Shown piece by piece: positions 1 through 7,892 of a DNA stretch of 19,603 nucleotides; the first letter of the stretch is position 1; each line of letters starts with the position of its first letter. The position numbers and the translations under genes were made by a program. Source of the stretch: Firmicutes bacterium CAG:475 (GTDB taxonomy: Bacteria; Bacillota; Clostridia; Christensenellales; CAG-917). The notes under the pieces are model-generated. The model had not been told where the DNA came from and ran no database searches. It saw nothing but the letters and a program-made list of their open reading frames with translations. The DNA is taken from the NCBI GenBank assembly GCA_000434435.1, contig FR895526.1:1-19603 (forward strand). Reading direction: 5' to 3'.

Positions 1-1288
1 CTATCTTTGTGATCGCACCAACATTATCAGTGTCGGTTACATTCAATTCAAACGTGATTTCCGTTTGTGTAGACTGCACGTTTGCAATTTCAACAGTCGG
101 TACTGCTTTTGCATATGTAACAAACTCGATTGCAATGGCTTCGTCTTGGTTTTGAAGATTTTTGTAGGTCGCTTTGAGGGTATATTTGTTGTTGGATTTC
201 AAACCGTCAATGCGTGTTACGCCAGTGTCAACGTCATGCACTTTTTCGTCGTTTTGCCAAAGCGAGATTTCACTCATTTGCTTGTTGGCAAAAGATTCGT
301 TCCACACAAAGCCCCATTCGATGCTCTCTTTGCCGACTTGCACGTCTTTGAATAAAACAATTGTATCGGTATAGACTGCTTTTTTGTAGAGAGTGTTGAG
401 TTTAGCACCGTTTCCGCTAAGATTGTCATAAAGTGCGACAACACCGTATTGATACACGGTGTTTGGTGTAAGATTGTCAAAGACAATGTTTGTCTTTTCG
501 CCGACGTTGATGTCCTTTGTCAGCATATTCACACCGTCGTACAGCACAGCTTTTGCATAGCCGCCACTCTTTTCAATGAGTGAATACAAATCAACAACCT
601 GCGCGTCAAACGAGATGCTTGTCATCGTCTTTTGTTCGTTTGTCACGTTGACATAGGTTTGGTCGCTTGCTCTCACGCCTGCTTTGACCGTTCTGTCACC
701 GTCCATACGCACGTCTTTGATGTCCGTGCCGTCAACGTACTTGATTGCGTCGATTGTGTATTCAACAATTCCTCCGACATCTCCCACGTTGACTTTAAGT
801 ACCAAATTCTCCATGTCCGAGCCATTCTCGAACATATAGTTGGAATATTTCTTGCCATTGAGCGTGAACGACAAAATTTCGTAACTATCAGGGTTTGAAA
901 GTCTGATTGTTATGAAGATATCTTGATTTTTGTCTGCATAATAAATGCTTTCCGCCGCACCTACAACGTCCAAAGTGCTGTTTGCTTTGTCTTCAATGCT
1001 GGGCGCATTTGGATCTTCAAAAGGCTTGTTTTGATCAACCTCATCATCGCGATCATTATGATCACCTTTGAAATGCCCATAATGATTGCCGTTATCGTCT
1101 GAAGCTACAGTCGCCGATGTGCCTGCAAAACTATCGGAAATCGTCATGCCCTTGTATACGGGCACTTGTTTCGTATGTTTTTCATCGTCAACATTTGTTT
1201 TATCGCAAGCGGCAAAAATGCACGTCAAAATTACTGTCATTGTCAAAATGGCTAAAATGCTAAAAATACGTTGCTTTTGGGTTTTCAT
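1..1288 (-). CDS. Large lipoprotein with FN3-like repeats, 3' end outside window
   Basis: An open frame read on the minus strand from ATG at 1288 runs uninterrupted off the left edge (429 codons visible). The start follows a GAGGGAGAG ribosome site. Residues 1-27 are a basic N-terminus plus hydrophobic stretch ending in a lipobox (I-F-A-A-C28), so export and lipid anchoring at C28 is expected. A polar, Asp/His-rich linker follows (about residues 60-100), then beta-rich repeats with FN3-like endings such as LTPNTVYQYGVVALYDN and LKSNNKYTLKATYKN. No catalytic motif is visible. It is probably a cell-surface adhesin or glycan-contact protein, by inference only. It has its own promoter and long leader, and lies beyond the terminator that follows lacZ, so it is not part of that operon. 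The lipoprotein call is firm; the function is unknown. Confidence 0.85.
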   Translation of the reverse strand, partial: MKTQKQRIFSILAILTMTVILTCIFAACDKTNVDDEKHTKQVPVYKGMTISDSFAGTSATVASDDNGNHYGHFKGDHNDRDDEVDQNKPFEDPNAPSIEDKANSTLDVVGAAESIYYADKNQDIFITIRLSNPDSYEILSFTLNGKKYSNYMFENGSDMENLVLKVNVGDVGGIVEYTIDAIKYVDGTDIKDVRMDGDRTVKAGVRASDQTYVNVTNEQKTMTSISFDAQVVDLYSLIEKSGGYAKAVLYDGVNMLTKDINVGEKTNIVFDNLTPNTVYQYGVVALYDNLSGNGAKLNTLYKKAVYTDTIVLFKDVQVGKESIEWGFVWNESFANKQMSEISLWQNDEKVHDVDTGVTRIDGLKSNNKYTLKATYKNLQNQDEAIAIEFVTYAKAVPTVEIANVQSTQTEITFELNVTDTDNVGAITKI

Positions 1289-1468
1289 ACTCTCCCTCGC
1301 ATTTTGTATTGCAGGGATTTTCAATAATCTAGTAAAAATATAAAAATGCATCCCCGCTGATTTTGCGATAAACCCACATGCCATAAAAACAAAAGCTATG
1401 TAACGCAGAAAGACGCACCTGTTACCGAAGTAATAGGACTTTTGCATTGTTATATTCAGATTTGTCGC
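1289..1468 (-). promoter_or_regulatory. Structured 5' leader of the lipoprotein gene
   Basis: The transcript predicted from the upstream promoter carries about 180 untranslated nucleotides. Near its 5' end is a hairpin with a UUCG loop (arms 1430-1436 and 1419-1425, one A.C mismatch). The 3' arm bases GTAAC (1421-1425) can instead pair with GTTAC (positions 1400-1404), so two hairpins are mutually exclusive. Further down, a GCAT/ATGC stem (1378-1381 with 1348-1351) encloses a CGC/GCG mini-hairpin (1365-1367 with 1355-1357). I match it to no known riboswitch class. Together with 1504-1608 (terminator plus featureless AT-rich DNA) this fills the gene-free stretch 1289-1608. Confidence 0.45.
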
Positions 1469-1474
1469 AGTTTT

Positions 1475-1503
1475 ATTTTATGACAAAAAACACAGTTTGT
1501 CAA
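1475..1503 (-). promoter_or_regulatory. Sigma-70 promoter of the lipoprotein gene
   Basis: On the minus strand a perfect -35 TTGACA (1498-1503) is separated by exactly 17 bp from -10 TAAAAT (1475-1480). Transcription would start near 1468 and read into the long leader of the lipoprotein gene. Confidence 0.8.
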
Positions 1504-1518
1504 ATTTTTACATAGATA

Positions 1519-1550
1519 AAAGGCATCGCAACAAATCGTGCAATGCCTTT
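1519..1550 (-). terminator. Rho-independent terminator after lacZ
   Basis: An 8-bp stem AAAGGCAT/ATGCCTTT (1519-1526 with 1543-1550), continued by three more pairs after one mismatch, lies about 60 bp past the lacZ stop. On the minus strand the 3' arm ends in a short U-run (UUUUA). It is the first good terminator after dnaG and would end the dnaG-to-lacZ transcript. Confidence 0.65.
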
Positions 1551-1608
1551 CCGATAATTTTTATACTAACTTTTATATAATTACTCTATAATACGCTTTA
1601 TTTCCGTT

Positions 1609-4600
1609 TTACGCTTTGATGACAAAGCTGAATTCATGGTAACGGTTGGGAAGAATCTTGTAGCGTTTCTTCGTGCAGGCAAGTGCCGGGACGTCGCCAC
1701 CCACGCCGCGTTGCGCGCCGTCTATGCAAACTTCAACCACTCCGCCGTGTTTAAGCTCGTGCGCATGGGTTGCTTCTTCGAGTGCTTCTTGCGTATAATC
1801 ATGCACGCTGAATTCAAAAGGCTTTTCGCACGCTACGAACGTAAGTCCGTCATCACCGCCAACTTTGAGCCAACGTGCGTCGGTGTGGTTGCCGTTTTCT
1901 TGCGGGACGAGATAGTTGTGCTCGAAATCCGCAATTTTGCCCGAATACACGCCGAGTTTTGCCGCGGCTTTGCGGTCGCAATAGTTTTCGTGAGGTCCTC
2001 TTGCGAAGAAGGTCATATCGTCGGAGGATGCAAGCCCCATACGGAAGCCGTATCTGGGAAGCGAATACATGTTGTTTTTCACTCTCATTGACACTTTCAA
2101 TCCGTCCTCGCCTGCCTCGTAAACCGTTCTCAATGCAAACAATTGCGGCGAGCAAGACCAGTCTATGACAAGGGATTTGTCGGTTATGGTCATATTGGAC
2201 TTGACAAGGTGATCCTTGCACGATTTGAAGAAGGTTTTGCCCAACAGAGCAAGCGCGAAATGCGGAATTTGCGGAGATTTGTCGTTGTCGATTGCCGCGC
2301 GCCAGAAGTTGAGCATGATAGGCGACGAAAGTTTTTCTTTGCCGTCCACGACAATGGATGAGATGCATCCGCCGTTTTTGGATACCGTCGCACGCATTTT
2401 TCCGCATTCGAGCACGATTACACCATCCTCGTCAAAGACGGTTTTGCCTTGCGCGCTCTTGAACTCTTGCGGAACGTAACCCGTCATATCGATTTGCTCG
2501 TAAGCAACCGCTTCACCGTCATTGAACACGTCGAAGCTACCCTTTACGACTGCGTAACAGTTGATTGCGACTTCGCATTTTTCTTTCGGCATATCGAAAG
2601 GAATTTCCACGCTGCCCTTTTCAAGCGGTTTGACGGAAGGCATATCCACGACTTTGGTTTGAGTTACCACGCCGTTTTGTACAAGCTCGAATTTCAACGT
2701 AAATCTGTCGAGATTTGTAAACATATATTCGTTCGTAAGCTCGATTTTGTCACCTTTGCGCTCGAATTGGACTTGTTGATAAACTTTTGCGACTTCATAG
2801 AACGCGGGATTGGGGCTTCTGTCCGCTCTGACGATGCCGTTGAAAGCAAAAGTGCCGTCGTTGGGCTTATCACCCCAGTCGCCGCCGTAGGTGTATTCCA
2901 CGACGCCGTCTTGGTTTACGCGTTTGATAGCTTGGTCTGCAAAGTCCCAAATATATCCGCCGCAAAGTCTGTCATTGTTTCTGAAATGTTTCCAGTAATC
3001 CTCGAAATTTCCGAGGCTGTTGCCCATGCAGTGGGCGTATTCGCATTGGATAAACGGCTTGTTTTTGTACATTCTCGGTGTGAGAAGATGTCCAAAAGGA
3101 GCCCACAATGCCATGGAATGGATATGGCAACGATTGTGAGCGATCTCTTCCATCTGCTCTTCCTTTGTGTACATCTCGCTCATAATATCGGTCGTTTTGA
3201 GATATGCGTCCGGCTCATAGTGAATTGGACGAGTATTGTCAAGTTCGAGAGCGGCTTTTTTCATTGCCGGGAACGCTTTGCCGTTTCCGCTTTCGTTGCC
3301 GAGCGACCAGAAAAGAATACAAGCATGGTTGCGATAAGACAAAACCATGTTGCGCATACGCCAGCACACTTGCTCCGTCCATCTTCTGTTCGAACGAGGC
3401 ACGCGAGTTGCAAGTCCGTGAGTTTCGAGGTTGTTTTCGCACATAACCATAATGCCGTACTTGTCGCAAAGCTCGTAGAAATGGCGGCTGTTGGGATAGT
3501 GCGAAGTTCTTATGCTGTTGACGTTGTGTTTTTTGAGAAGAAGGATATCCTTTTCGGTGTACTCTCTGGGCACCGCATGGCCGAAATCGGGATGGAACTC
3601 GTGGCGGTTTACGCCTCTTATTTTGAGTTTTTTGCCGTTGAGAGTTATGTAGGGCTGCTTGCCGTCTATCGACGGAATTATCTCGACTTTTCTGAAGCCG
3701 AAATCTATCTCGCGAATATCGTGGACGACGGGTTGTCCCTTTTCAACTGACGTGAACGTAAGGCGAAGTTTGTAAAGATACGGATCTTCCGCACTCCAAA
3801 GATGCGGATTGACGATATTTTCCGTCATCTTGACCGCCATGGATTCGTCCTCGTCAAGACCGAGCACCGCAAAATTGCCTTCGCAAACGGTGTTGCCGTC
3901 CTTGTCGATAAGCTCGATTTTGACGTCTGCGTCCGAAATTTCCACGCCTTTTGCGCAATACACGCTTGCGTCGACAAGAAGTTTCGCCTTGGAATAGTCC
4001 TCGTTGAACTCCGCGCGTGCGTACATATCCTCTATGCGCACGTCGGGAAGGAACACGAGGTTGACGTCGCGATAAAGTCCGGATATGCGCCACATATCCT
4101 GGTCTTCGAGATAACTGCCCGTCGTATAGCGGTAGACGATGATTTTCAGCTCGTTTTCGCCGACTTTTACATACGGCGTAATGTCATATTCCTGATAATC
4201 GAAAGTGTCCTCGCTGTAACCTACGAAAGAGCCGTTGACATACACTTCCGCTCCGCTGTTGGCTGCAAAATTGACGTGTATGCTCCCCTCGATTTTGTCA
4301 AGAGAGAAAGAGCGTCTGTACACGCCGCAAGGATTTTCGTTTTCGTTGATGTGAGGCTTGCCGCTCGTCGCAATCGGATGCGGATAGCGGATATTCGAAT
4401 AAATGGGCTTGCCGTAACCTTTGAGTTGCCAGTTGGACGGGACTTCGATTTTGTCCCACTCGGTAGGCCGAGGATTGAGAATTGCCGTCGAAACGTAATA
4501 TTTGAAATCCCATTCGCCGTTGAGGAGAACGGTTTTAGTTTTGCCGTTTTGGTCGAGGGGAAAACCCGCACCGTGCTTCTTTTCAACGTTGACGCAATAG

Positions 4601-4629
4601 ACGTCGGGGTTGTTGTAGCAATTGTTCAT
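1609..4629 (-). CDS. lacZ: Beta-galactosidase, GH2 LacZ type
   Basis: Hydrolyses terminal beta-galactosides such as lactose in the cytoplasm (no signal peptide). The protein is 1006 aa, close to E. coli LacZ (1023). The sugar-binding and jelly-roll N-terminal part is followed by the (beta/alpha)8 catalytic core: acid/base Glu446 in WSLGNESGNG, nucleophile Glu530 in FIQCEYAHCMGNS, and the Mg-site pair Glu402/His404 in LETHG. RGVNRHEFHPDFGHA near residue 338 is also typical. The C-terminal small-chain domain has GPHENYCDRK around 878. A longer frame opens at 4839 inside the upstream gene, but ATG 4629 is chosen because AAAGGAGAG precedes it by about 8 nt and family homology begins there. It sits only 22 nt after the zinc ribbon gene with no terminator between, so it appears to be the last gene of the dnaG operon. 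No transporter or sugar regulator is adjacent. Confidence 0.96.
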   Translation of the reverse strand: MNNCYNNPDVYCVNVEKKHGAGFPLDQNGKTKTVLLNGEWDFKYYVSTAILNPRPTEWDKIEVPSNWQLKGYGKPIYSNIRYPHPIATSGKPHINENENPCGVYRRSFSLDKIEGSIHVNFAANSGAEVYVNGSFVGYSEDTFDYQEYDITPYVKVGENELKIIVYRYTTGSYLEDQDMWRISGLYRDVNLVFLPDVRIEDMYARAEFNEDYSKAKLLVDASVYCAKGVEISDADVKIELIDKDGNTVCEGNFAVLGLDEDESMAVKMTENIVNPHLWSAEDPYLYKLRLTFTSVEKGQPVVHDIREIDFGFRKVEIIPSIDGKQPYITLNGKKLKIRGVNRHEFHPDFGHAVPREYTEKDILLLKKHNVNSIRTSHYPNSRHFYELCDKYGIMVMCENNLETHGLATRVPRSNRRWTEQVCWRMRNMVLSYRNHACILFWSLGNESGNGKAFPAMKKAALELDNTRPIHYEPDAYLKTTDIMSEMYTKEEQMEEIAHNRCHIHSMALWAPFGHLLTPRMYKNKPFIQCEYAHCMGNSLGNFEDYWKHFRNNDRLCGGYIWDFADQAIKRVNQDGVVEYTYGGDWGDKPNDGTFAFNGIVRADRSPNPAFYEVAKVYQQVQFERKGDKIELTNEYMFTNLDRFTLKFELVQNGVVTQTKVVDMPSVKPLEKGSVEIPFDMPKEKCEVAINCYAVVKGSFDVFNDGEAVAYEQIDMTGYVPQEFKSAQGKTVFDEDGVIVLECGKMRATVSKNGGCISSIVVDGKEKLSSPIMLNFWRAAIDNDKSPQIPHFALALLGKTFFKSCKDHLVKSNMTITDKSLVIDWSCSPQLFALRTVYEAGEDGLKVSMRVKNNMYSLPRYGFRMGLASSDDMTFFARGPHENYCDRKAAAKLGVYSGKIADFEHNYLVPQENGNHTDARWLKVGGDDGLTFVACEKPFEFSVHDYTQEALEEATHAHELKHGGVVEVCIDGAQRGVGGDVPALACTKKRYKILPNRYHEFSFVIKA

Positions 4630-4651
4630 TTTCTTCTCTCCTTTAAATCGA

Positions 4652-5368
4652 TTATTGCTCGTCGGCAACGTAAAGTATTCTGCGGCAGTTTGGGCACTCG
4701 GCATAATCGCCGACGTTACGCAGTTTGGACTTTGTGTCGTTGGGCACGTCCATAAAGCAGCGTCCGCAAACTCCCTTTGTTTTGTCGTACGCGACGAACG
4801 CAGGCATCTTTTTCGCCGTGCGAAGCGCAAGATACGCATTCATAATATTTTCGGGGATTTCCGCTTTGAGAGCGTTGAGTTGAGATTTGATTTCGACGAC
4901 TCTGGGTTGGAGTTTTCTCACGAGATTGTCGTAATCCGCCTTTGCGCTCTTGTACACGTCGGTTGCTTTGACGCCTTGATCCCACGTCTTTTTGTAGCTG
5001 TCGTTGACTTGGTCGATTTTTGCCGCAGCACCGTTTGCCTCTTTTTCGAGAGCGTTGATTTTTTCGGCGATGGACGCCACCATTTTGAGATAATGATCCG
5101 CTTCGTTTGCGTCCTGAACGTCGTCCAAAATGCCGTCGAACTCGTCGAGTTCGTCTTTGAGAGCGTCGATTTTTTCTTTCATGGCGGCATAGCCTGCAAG
5201 AAGTTCGCCCGCTTCGGATTTGAGCTTACCGATCATTTCCGTCGCGCCTTCCAGATGCGATTTCGCAACGGCAAATTTTTGGCGTTCGTCGCTTTTTGCG
5301 ACTTCGCTTTCCAAATTCATAAGTTCTTGGTCGATTTTTTGGTACTGAAGTATCTTGTCAAATTTCAT
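4652..5368 (-). CDS. Coiled-coil zinc ribbon protein (COG1579 / CT398-like)
   Basis: A 238-aa protein. Most of it (about residues 10-170) is a charged, Leu/Ala-rich heptad pattern predicting a long antiparallel coiled coil. The C-terminus holds two CxxC knuckles, CGRC and CPNC, forming a zinc ribbon (zf-RING_7 type). Proteins of this family are often encoded next to nif3; their molecular role is poorly defined and nucleic-acid or protein binding is assumed. The start is ATG 5368, preceded by GGAGG at 5 nt; a TTG at 5380 is in frame but lies within the ribosome site. The gene overlaps the 3' end of nif3 by 11 nt, so translation of the two is probably coupled. Confidence 0.85.
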   Translation of the reverse strand: MKFDKILQYQKIDQELMNLESEVAKSDERQKFAVAKSHLEGATEMIGKLKSEAGELLAGYAAMKEKIDALKDELDEFDGILDDVQDANEADHYLKMVASIAEKINALEKEANGAAAKIDQVNDSYKKTWDQGVKATDVYKSAKADYDNLVRKLQPRVVEIKSQLNALKAEIPENIMNAYLALRTAKKMPAFVAYDKTKGVCGRCFMDVPNDTKSKLRNVGDYAECPNCRRILYVADEQ

Positions 5369-6125
5369 TGTATCCTCCAACCGTTTTGAAAGGACGGTTT
5401 TGTTTTGCTTTTATAATGCTCACGCCGGTGGGCGCAATGATTTGTTCGAATAAATTTTGAACGATGATTTCGCTTGAATAGTGCGAAAACTCGACGATGG
5501 GAAAATCGTCGTTTTCGGATGCGACGTAAAGATGATGTTTGAAGTCGCCGCTCACAAAAACGTCTGCGTTTTGCTTTGCGTTTTCGTATGCGTCGTCGCT
5601 TGCTCCTCCGCCGCAAATTATCAATGCTTTTTCAATCGTTTTGCTGCCCTCGCCCGTGTATTTTACGGAATCGTCTTTGAGCGTATTCGCAACGTGTTTT
5701 GCAAACTTTTCAAGGCTTTGCACCTTTACGTCGCACACCACACCCACGCCGTTCGGCGCAAGGTTTTCACCGCCCAGAAGCGTTGCAAGGCTCATACACA
5801 ATCCGCCTTCGCACTCGTCGAGATTGGTGTGCGCACTATAAACGGTGAGTCCGTTTTTGAGCACATCTTCGATAATTCCGCCCTTGGACACGCTTGTGTC
5901 TATACACTTTATTGCGCTGAAAAAGAACGGGTGATGCGTCACGATGAGGTTGCATCCTTGCTCGATTGCTTGCCTTACGACGTCTTTTGTTAAGTCAAGC
6001 GCAACGATTACGCCTCGACATTCGTCGTCGAGATTGCCCATCATAAGCCCCGGGTTGTCCCACGGCTCGGCAAGCTGCAACGGTGCGAATTTTTCGATTG
6101 TATCGGTTATTTGTCTGTTTTTCAT
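5358..6125 (-). CDS. Nif3-like dinuclear metal centre protein (GTP cyclohydrolase I type 2 family)
   Basis: A 255-aa protein, the short form of the family without the inserted PII-like domain. Metal ligands expected for the dinuclear site are visible: His64/His65 in VTHHPFFFS, Asp103 in SAHTNLD, and His213/Glu217 in FSHYSSE. A second conserved block SGDFKHH is present. Family members form hexameric rings binding two divalent metals; annotation as GTP cyclohydrolase is historical and the true substrate is unsettled. The gene follows trmK by 38 nt and overlaps the zinc ribbon gene, the usual Bacillota order. The ribosome site is weak (only GGA close to the ATG), and a small hairpin lies just upstream, so translation may depend on ribosomes arriving from trmK. 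Confidence 0.92.
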   Translation of the reverse strand: MKNRQITDTIEKFAPLQLAEPWDNPGLMMGNLDDECRGVIVALDLTKDVVRQAIEQGCNLIVTHHPFFFSAIKCIDTSVSKGGIIEDVLKNGLTVYSAHTNLDECEGGLCMSLATLLGGENLAPNGVGVVCDVKVQSLEKFAKHVANTLKDDSVKYTGEGSKTIEKALIICGGGASDDAYENAKQNADVFVSGDFKHHLYVASENDDFPIVEFSHYSSEIIVQNLFEQIIAPTGVSIIKAKQNRPFKTVGGYNEI

Positions 6126-6134
6126 AATTCCGAA

Positions 6135-6153
6135 TCCGCAGTTTACGTGCGGA
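6135..6153 (-). promoter_or_regulatory. Small hairpin between trmK and nif3
   Basis: A perfect 6-bp stem TCCGCA/TGCGGA with a 7-nt loop (6135-6140 with 6148-6153) sits in the 38-nt gap, 9 nt ahead of the nif3 start. It has no U-run and is not a terminator. It could affect nif3 translation or mRNA processing; this is inference. Confidence 0.35.
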
Positions 6154-6163
6154 ATATTGCTTT

Positions 6164-6826
6164 TTAACCCTCGTTTTTGTCCAAAGCGGCTTGCAACTTC
6201 TCGATTTTCTCGGAAAGTTCGACGGCTTTGGGATTGTGTGCAAGCACGTTTTTCATGCTTTCGATTTCTTTTTTCGCAAAATACGCAAAGTTCTCGCTAG
6301 TCTTGAAAAACACGCCGTAAAGGATTTGGTCGTCCGAGAGATTGCTCTCGCCTTCCTGCGTTTTTATTATCGTATAAACTTTGCCGGCACATTCCAGCAT
6401 TTCGTCAAACACGACGGTATGTCCGCACTTTTGAAGCGCAACTCTGACCTTTTCGGGATGCGTGTTTGCGGAAAGCAGAAAATGCGCAAACTTTTTGTCT
6501 TGCGCATGCGCGCGCAAAACTATATCGGATATGACGTCGCCGCCGAGTCCCGCAATAATCACGGTGTCCACTTCTCTGTCACCCACGGGTTCGAGTCCGT
6601 TGCCAAGGCGCGTTTGCATAACGTCCTGCACGCCGTTCTCTTTGGCAAGTTCCTCCGCTTTTGCAAGCGACGGAGCAGATATATCCGTTGCGATGACCTC
6701 GCTTGCCCTGTCCGTGCTTACGAGATAATAGCCGAGTTTCCCGTGGTCGCAACCTACGTCGGCAACCTTGCCGTAATCCACGAGATTGGCAATGGCGGTG
6801 AGTCTTTGGTCAAGTCGTATTGGCAT
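6164..6826 (-). CDS. trmK: tRNA (adenine-N1)-methyltransferase TrmK
   Basis: A class I SAM-dependent methyltransferase of the COG2384 family, which forms m1A22 in tRNA. The 220-aa protein has the SAM-binding loop VADVGCDHGKLGYYLV (about residues 21-36), the acidic ribose contact ATDIS, and the family signature IIAGLGGD near 90. The C-terminal 50 residues are charged and helical, likely the coiled coil that helps grip tRNA. Its ATG overlaps the rpoD stop by one base (TGATG), with AAGGA inside the rpoD end as ribosome site, so it is translationally coupled to rpoD. This neighbourhood is the normal one for trmK in Bacillota. Confidence 0.93.
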   Translation of the reverse strand: MPIRLDQRLTAIANLVDYGKVADVGCDHGKLGYYLVSTDRASEVIATDISAPSLAKAEELAKENGVQDVMQTRLGNGLEPVGDREVDTVIIAGLGGDVISDIVLRAHAQDKKFAHFLLSANTHPEKVRVALQKCGHTVVFDEMLECAGKVYTIIKTQEGESNLSDDQILYGVFFKTSENFAYFAKKEIESMKNVLAHNPKAVELSEKIEKLQAALDKNEG

Positions 6827-7872
6827 CAGTCGAAATCCTTGAGTTTTTTGAGGCGGTTGGGATGACGGAGCTTGCGCAACGCCTTTGCCTCGATTTGACG
6901 GATACGCTCACGAGTGACGTTGAATTCCTTGCCGACTTCTTCGAGCGTTCTGGGATGCGAATCGTCAAGGCCGTATCTCAAACGCAACACCTTTTCTTCA
7001 CGCGGAGTGAGCGTATTGAGCACTTGAATGAGTTGCTCTTTGAGCATATTGCCCTCTGCCACTTCGCTCGGGGATTGAGAGGTGTGATCCTCGATGAAAT
7101 CGCCGAGATGGCTGTCCTCTTCCTCACCGATAGGCGTTTCGAGCGAAACGGGATCTTGTGCGATTTTTTGAATTTCACGCACACGCTCGACCGAGCAACC
7201 GAGGTACGCCGCAATCTCCTCCGCAGACGGCTCTCTGCCGAGTTTTTGAAGAAGTTGACGCGTTGCGCGCACTTGTTTGTTGATGGTTTCAACCATATGC
7301 ACGGGGATACGAATCGTCCTTGCCTGATCCGCGATTGCACGGGTGATAGCCTGTCTTATCCACCACGTTGCGTAAGTGGAAAACTTGAAGCCCTTTGTAT
7401 AATCGAATTTTTCAACCGCTTTCATCAAGCCGAGGTTGCCCTCTTGAATTAGGTCGAGAAATTGCATGCCTCTGCCAACGTAGCGTTTTGCGATAGACAC
7501 GACAAGGCGCAAGTTTGCTTCGCTCAAAATATGCTTTGCCTCTTCGTCGCCCTCTTCCATACGTTTTGCAAGTTCGATCTCTTGATCTGCGGTCAAAAGA
7601 GGAACTTTGCCGATGTCTTTGAGGTAGATTTTCACCGAGTCGTCAACGCTTGAATCGATGATTTTGTCAAGCGCGATGTCGTCCTCCTCGATGGTTTCTT
7701 CCACTTTGACATTCTCGTTTTGCAAAGCGTTGAACACCATCTCCATATCCTCTGCGGTTGCGTTGAGGTGTTCCAGCCTTGCCATTATGTCGTCTTCGCT
7801 GATAGAGCCTTTGCTCTTGCCGTAGGCGACGATTTTGTCAATCTCTTGTTTCAAAAGTTGTTCTCTGTCCAC
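6826..7872 (-). CDS. rpoD: Primary RNA polymerase sigma factor (SigA/RpoD)
   Basis: Directs RNA polymerase to housekeeping promoters; the consensus promoters in this window are its expected targets. The 348-aa protein has region 1.2 (about 79-96, DSVKIYLKDIGKVPLL), regions 2.1-2.4 (about 117-182, including DLIQEGNLGLMKAVEKFD and the -10 recognising GFKFSTYATWWIRQAI), region 3 (about 185-255), and region 4 with the -35 recognition helix around 309-337 (TLEEVGKEFNVTRERIRQIE). The N-terminal region 1.1-like part is short, as usual in Bacillota. The start codon is GTG at 7872, with AGGAGG 7 nt upstream; the M-D-R-E reading begins there. It is 20 nt behind dnaG in the same operon. Confidence 0.98.
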   Translation of the reverse strand: MDREQLLKQEIDKIVAYGKSKGSISEDDIMARLEHLNATAEDMEMVFNALQNENVKVEETIEEDDIALDKIIDSSVDDSVKIYLKDIGKVPLLTADQEIELAKRMEEGDEEAKHILSEANLRLVVSIAKRYVGRGMQFLDLIQEGNLGLMKAVEKFDYTKGFKFSTYATWWIRQAITRAIADQARTIRIPVHMVETINKQVRATRQLLQKLGREPSAEEIAAYLGCSVERVREIQKIAQDPVSLETPIGEEEDSHLGDFIEDHTSQSPSEVAEGNMLKEQLIQVLNTLTPREEKVLRLRYGLDDSHPRTLEEVGKEFNVTRERIRQIEAKALRKLRHPNRLKKLKDFD

Positions 7873-7892
7873 TTATACTCCTCCTGGGTGAA

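Noticed and set aside
1636..4755. Several long plus-strand frames opposite lacZ (up to 433 codons)
   Set aside because: They are antisense shadows of lacZ; they lack ribosome sites and recognisable domains, while the minus strand encodes a complete enzyme.
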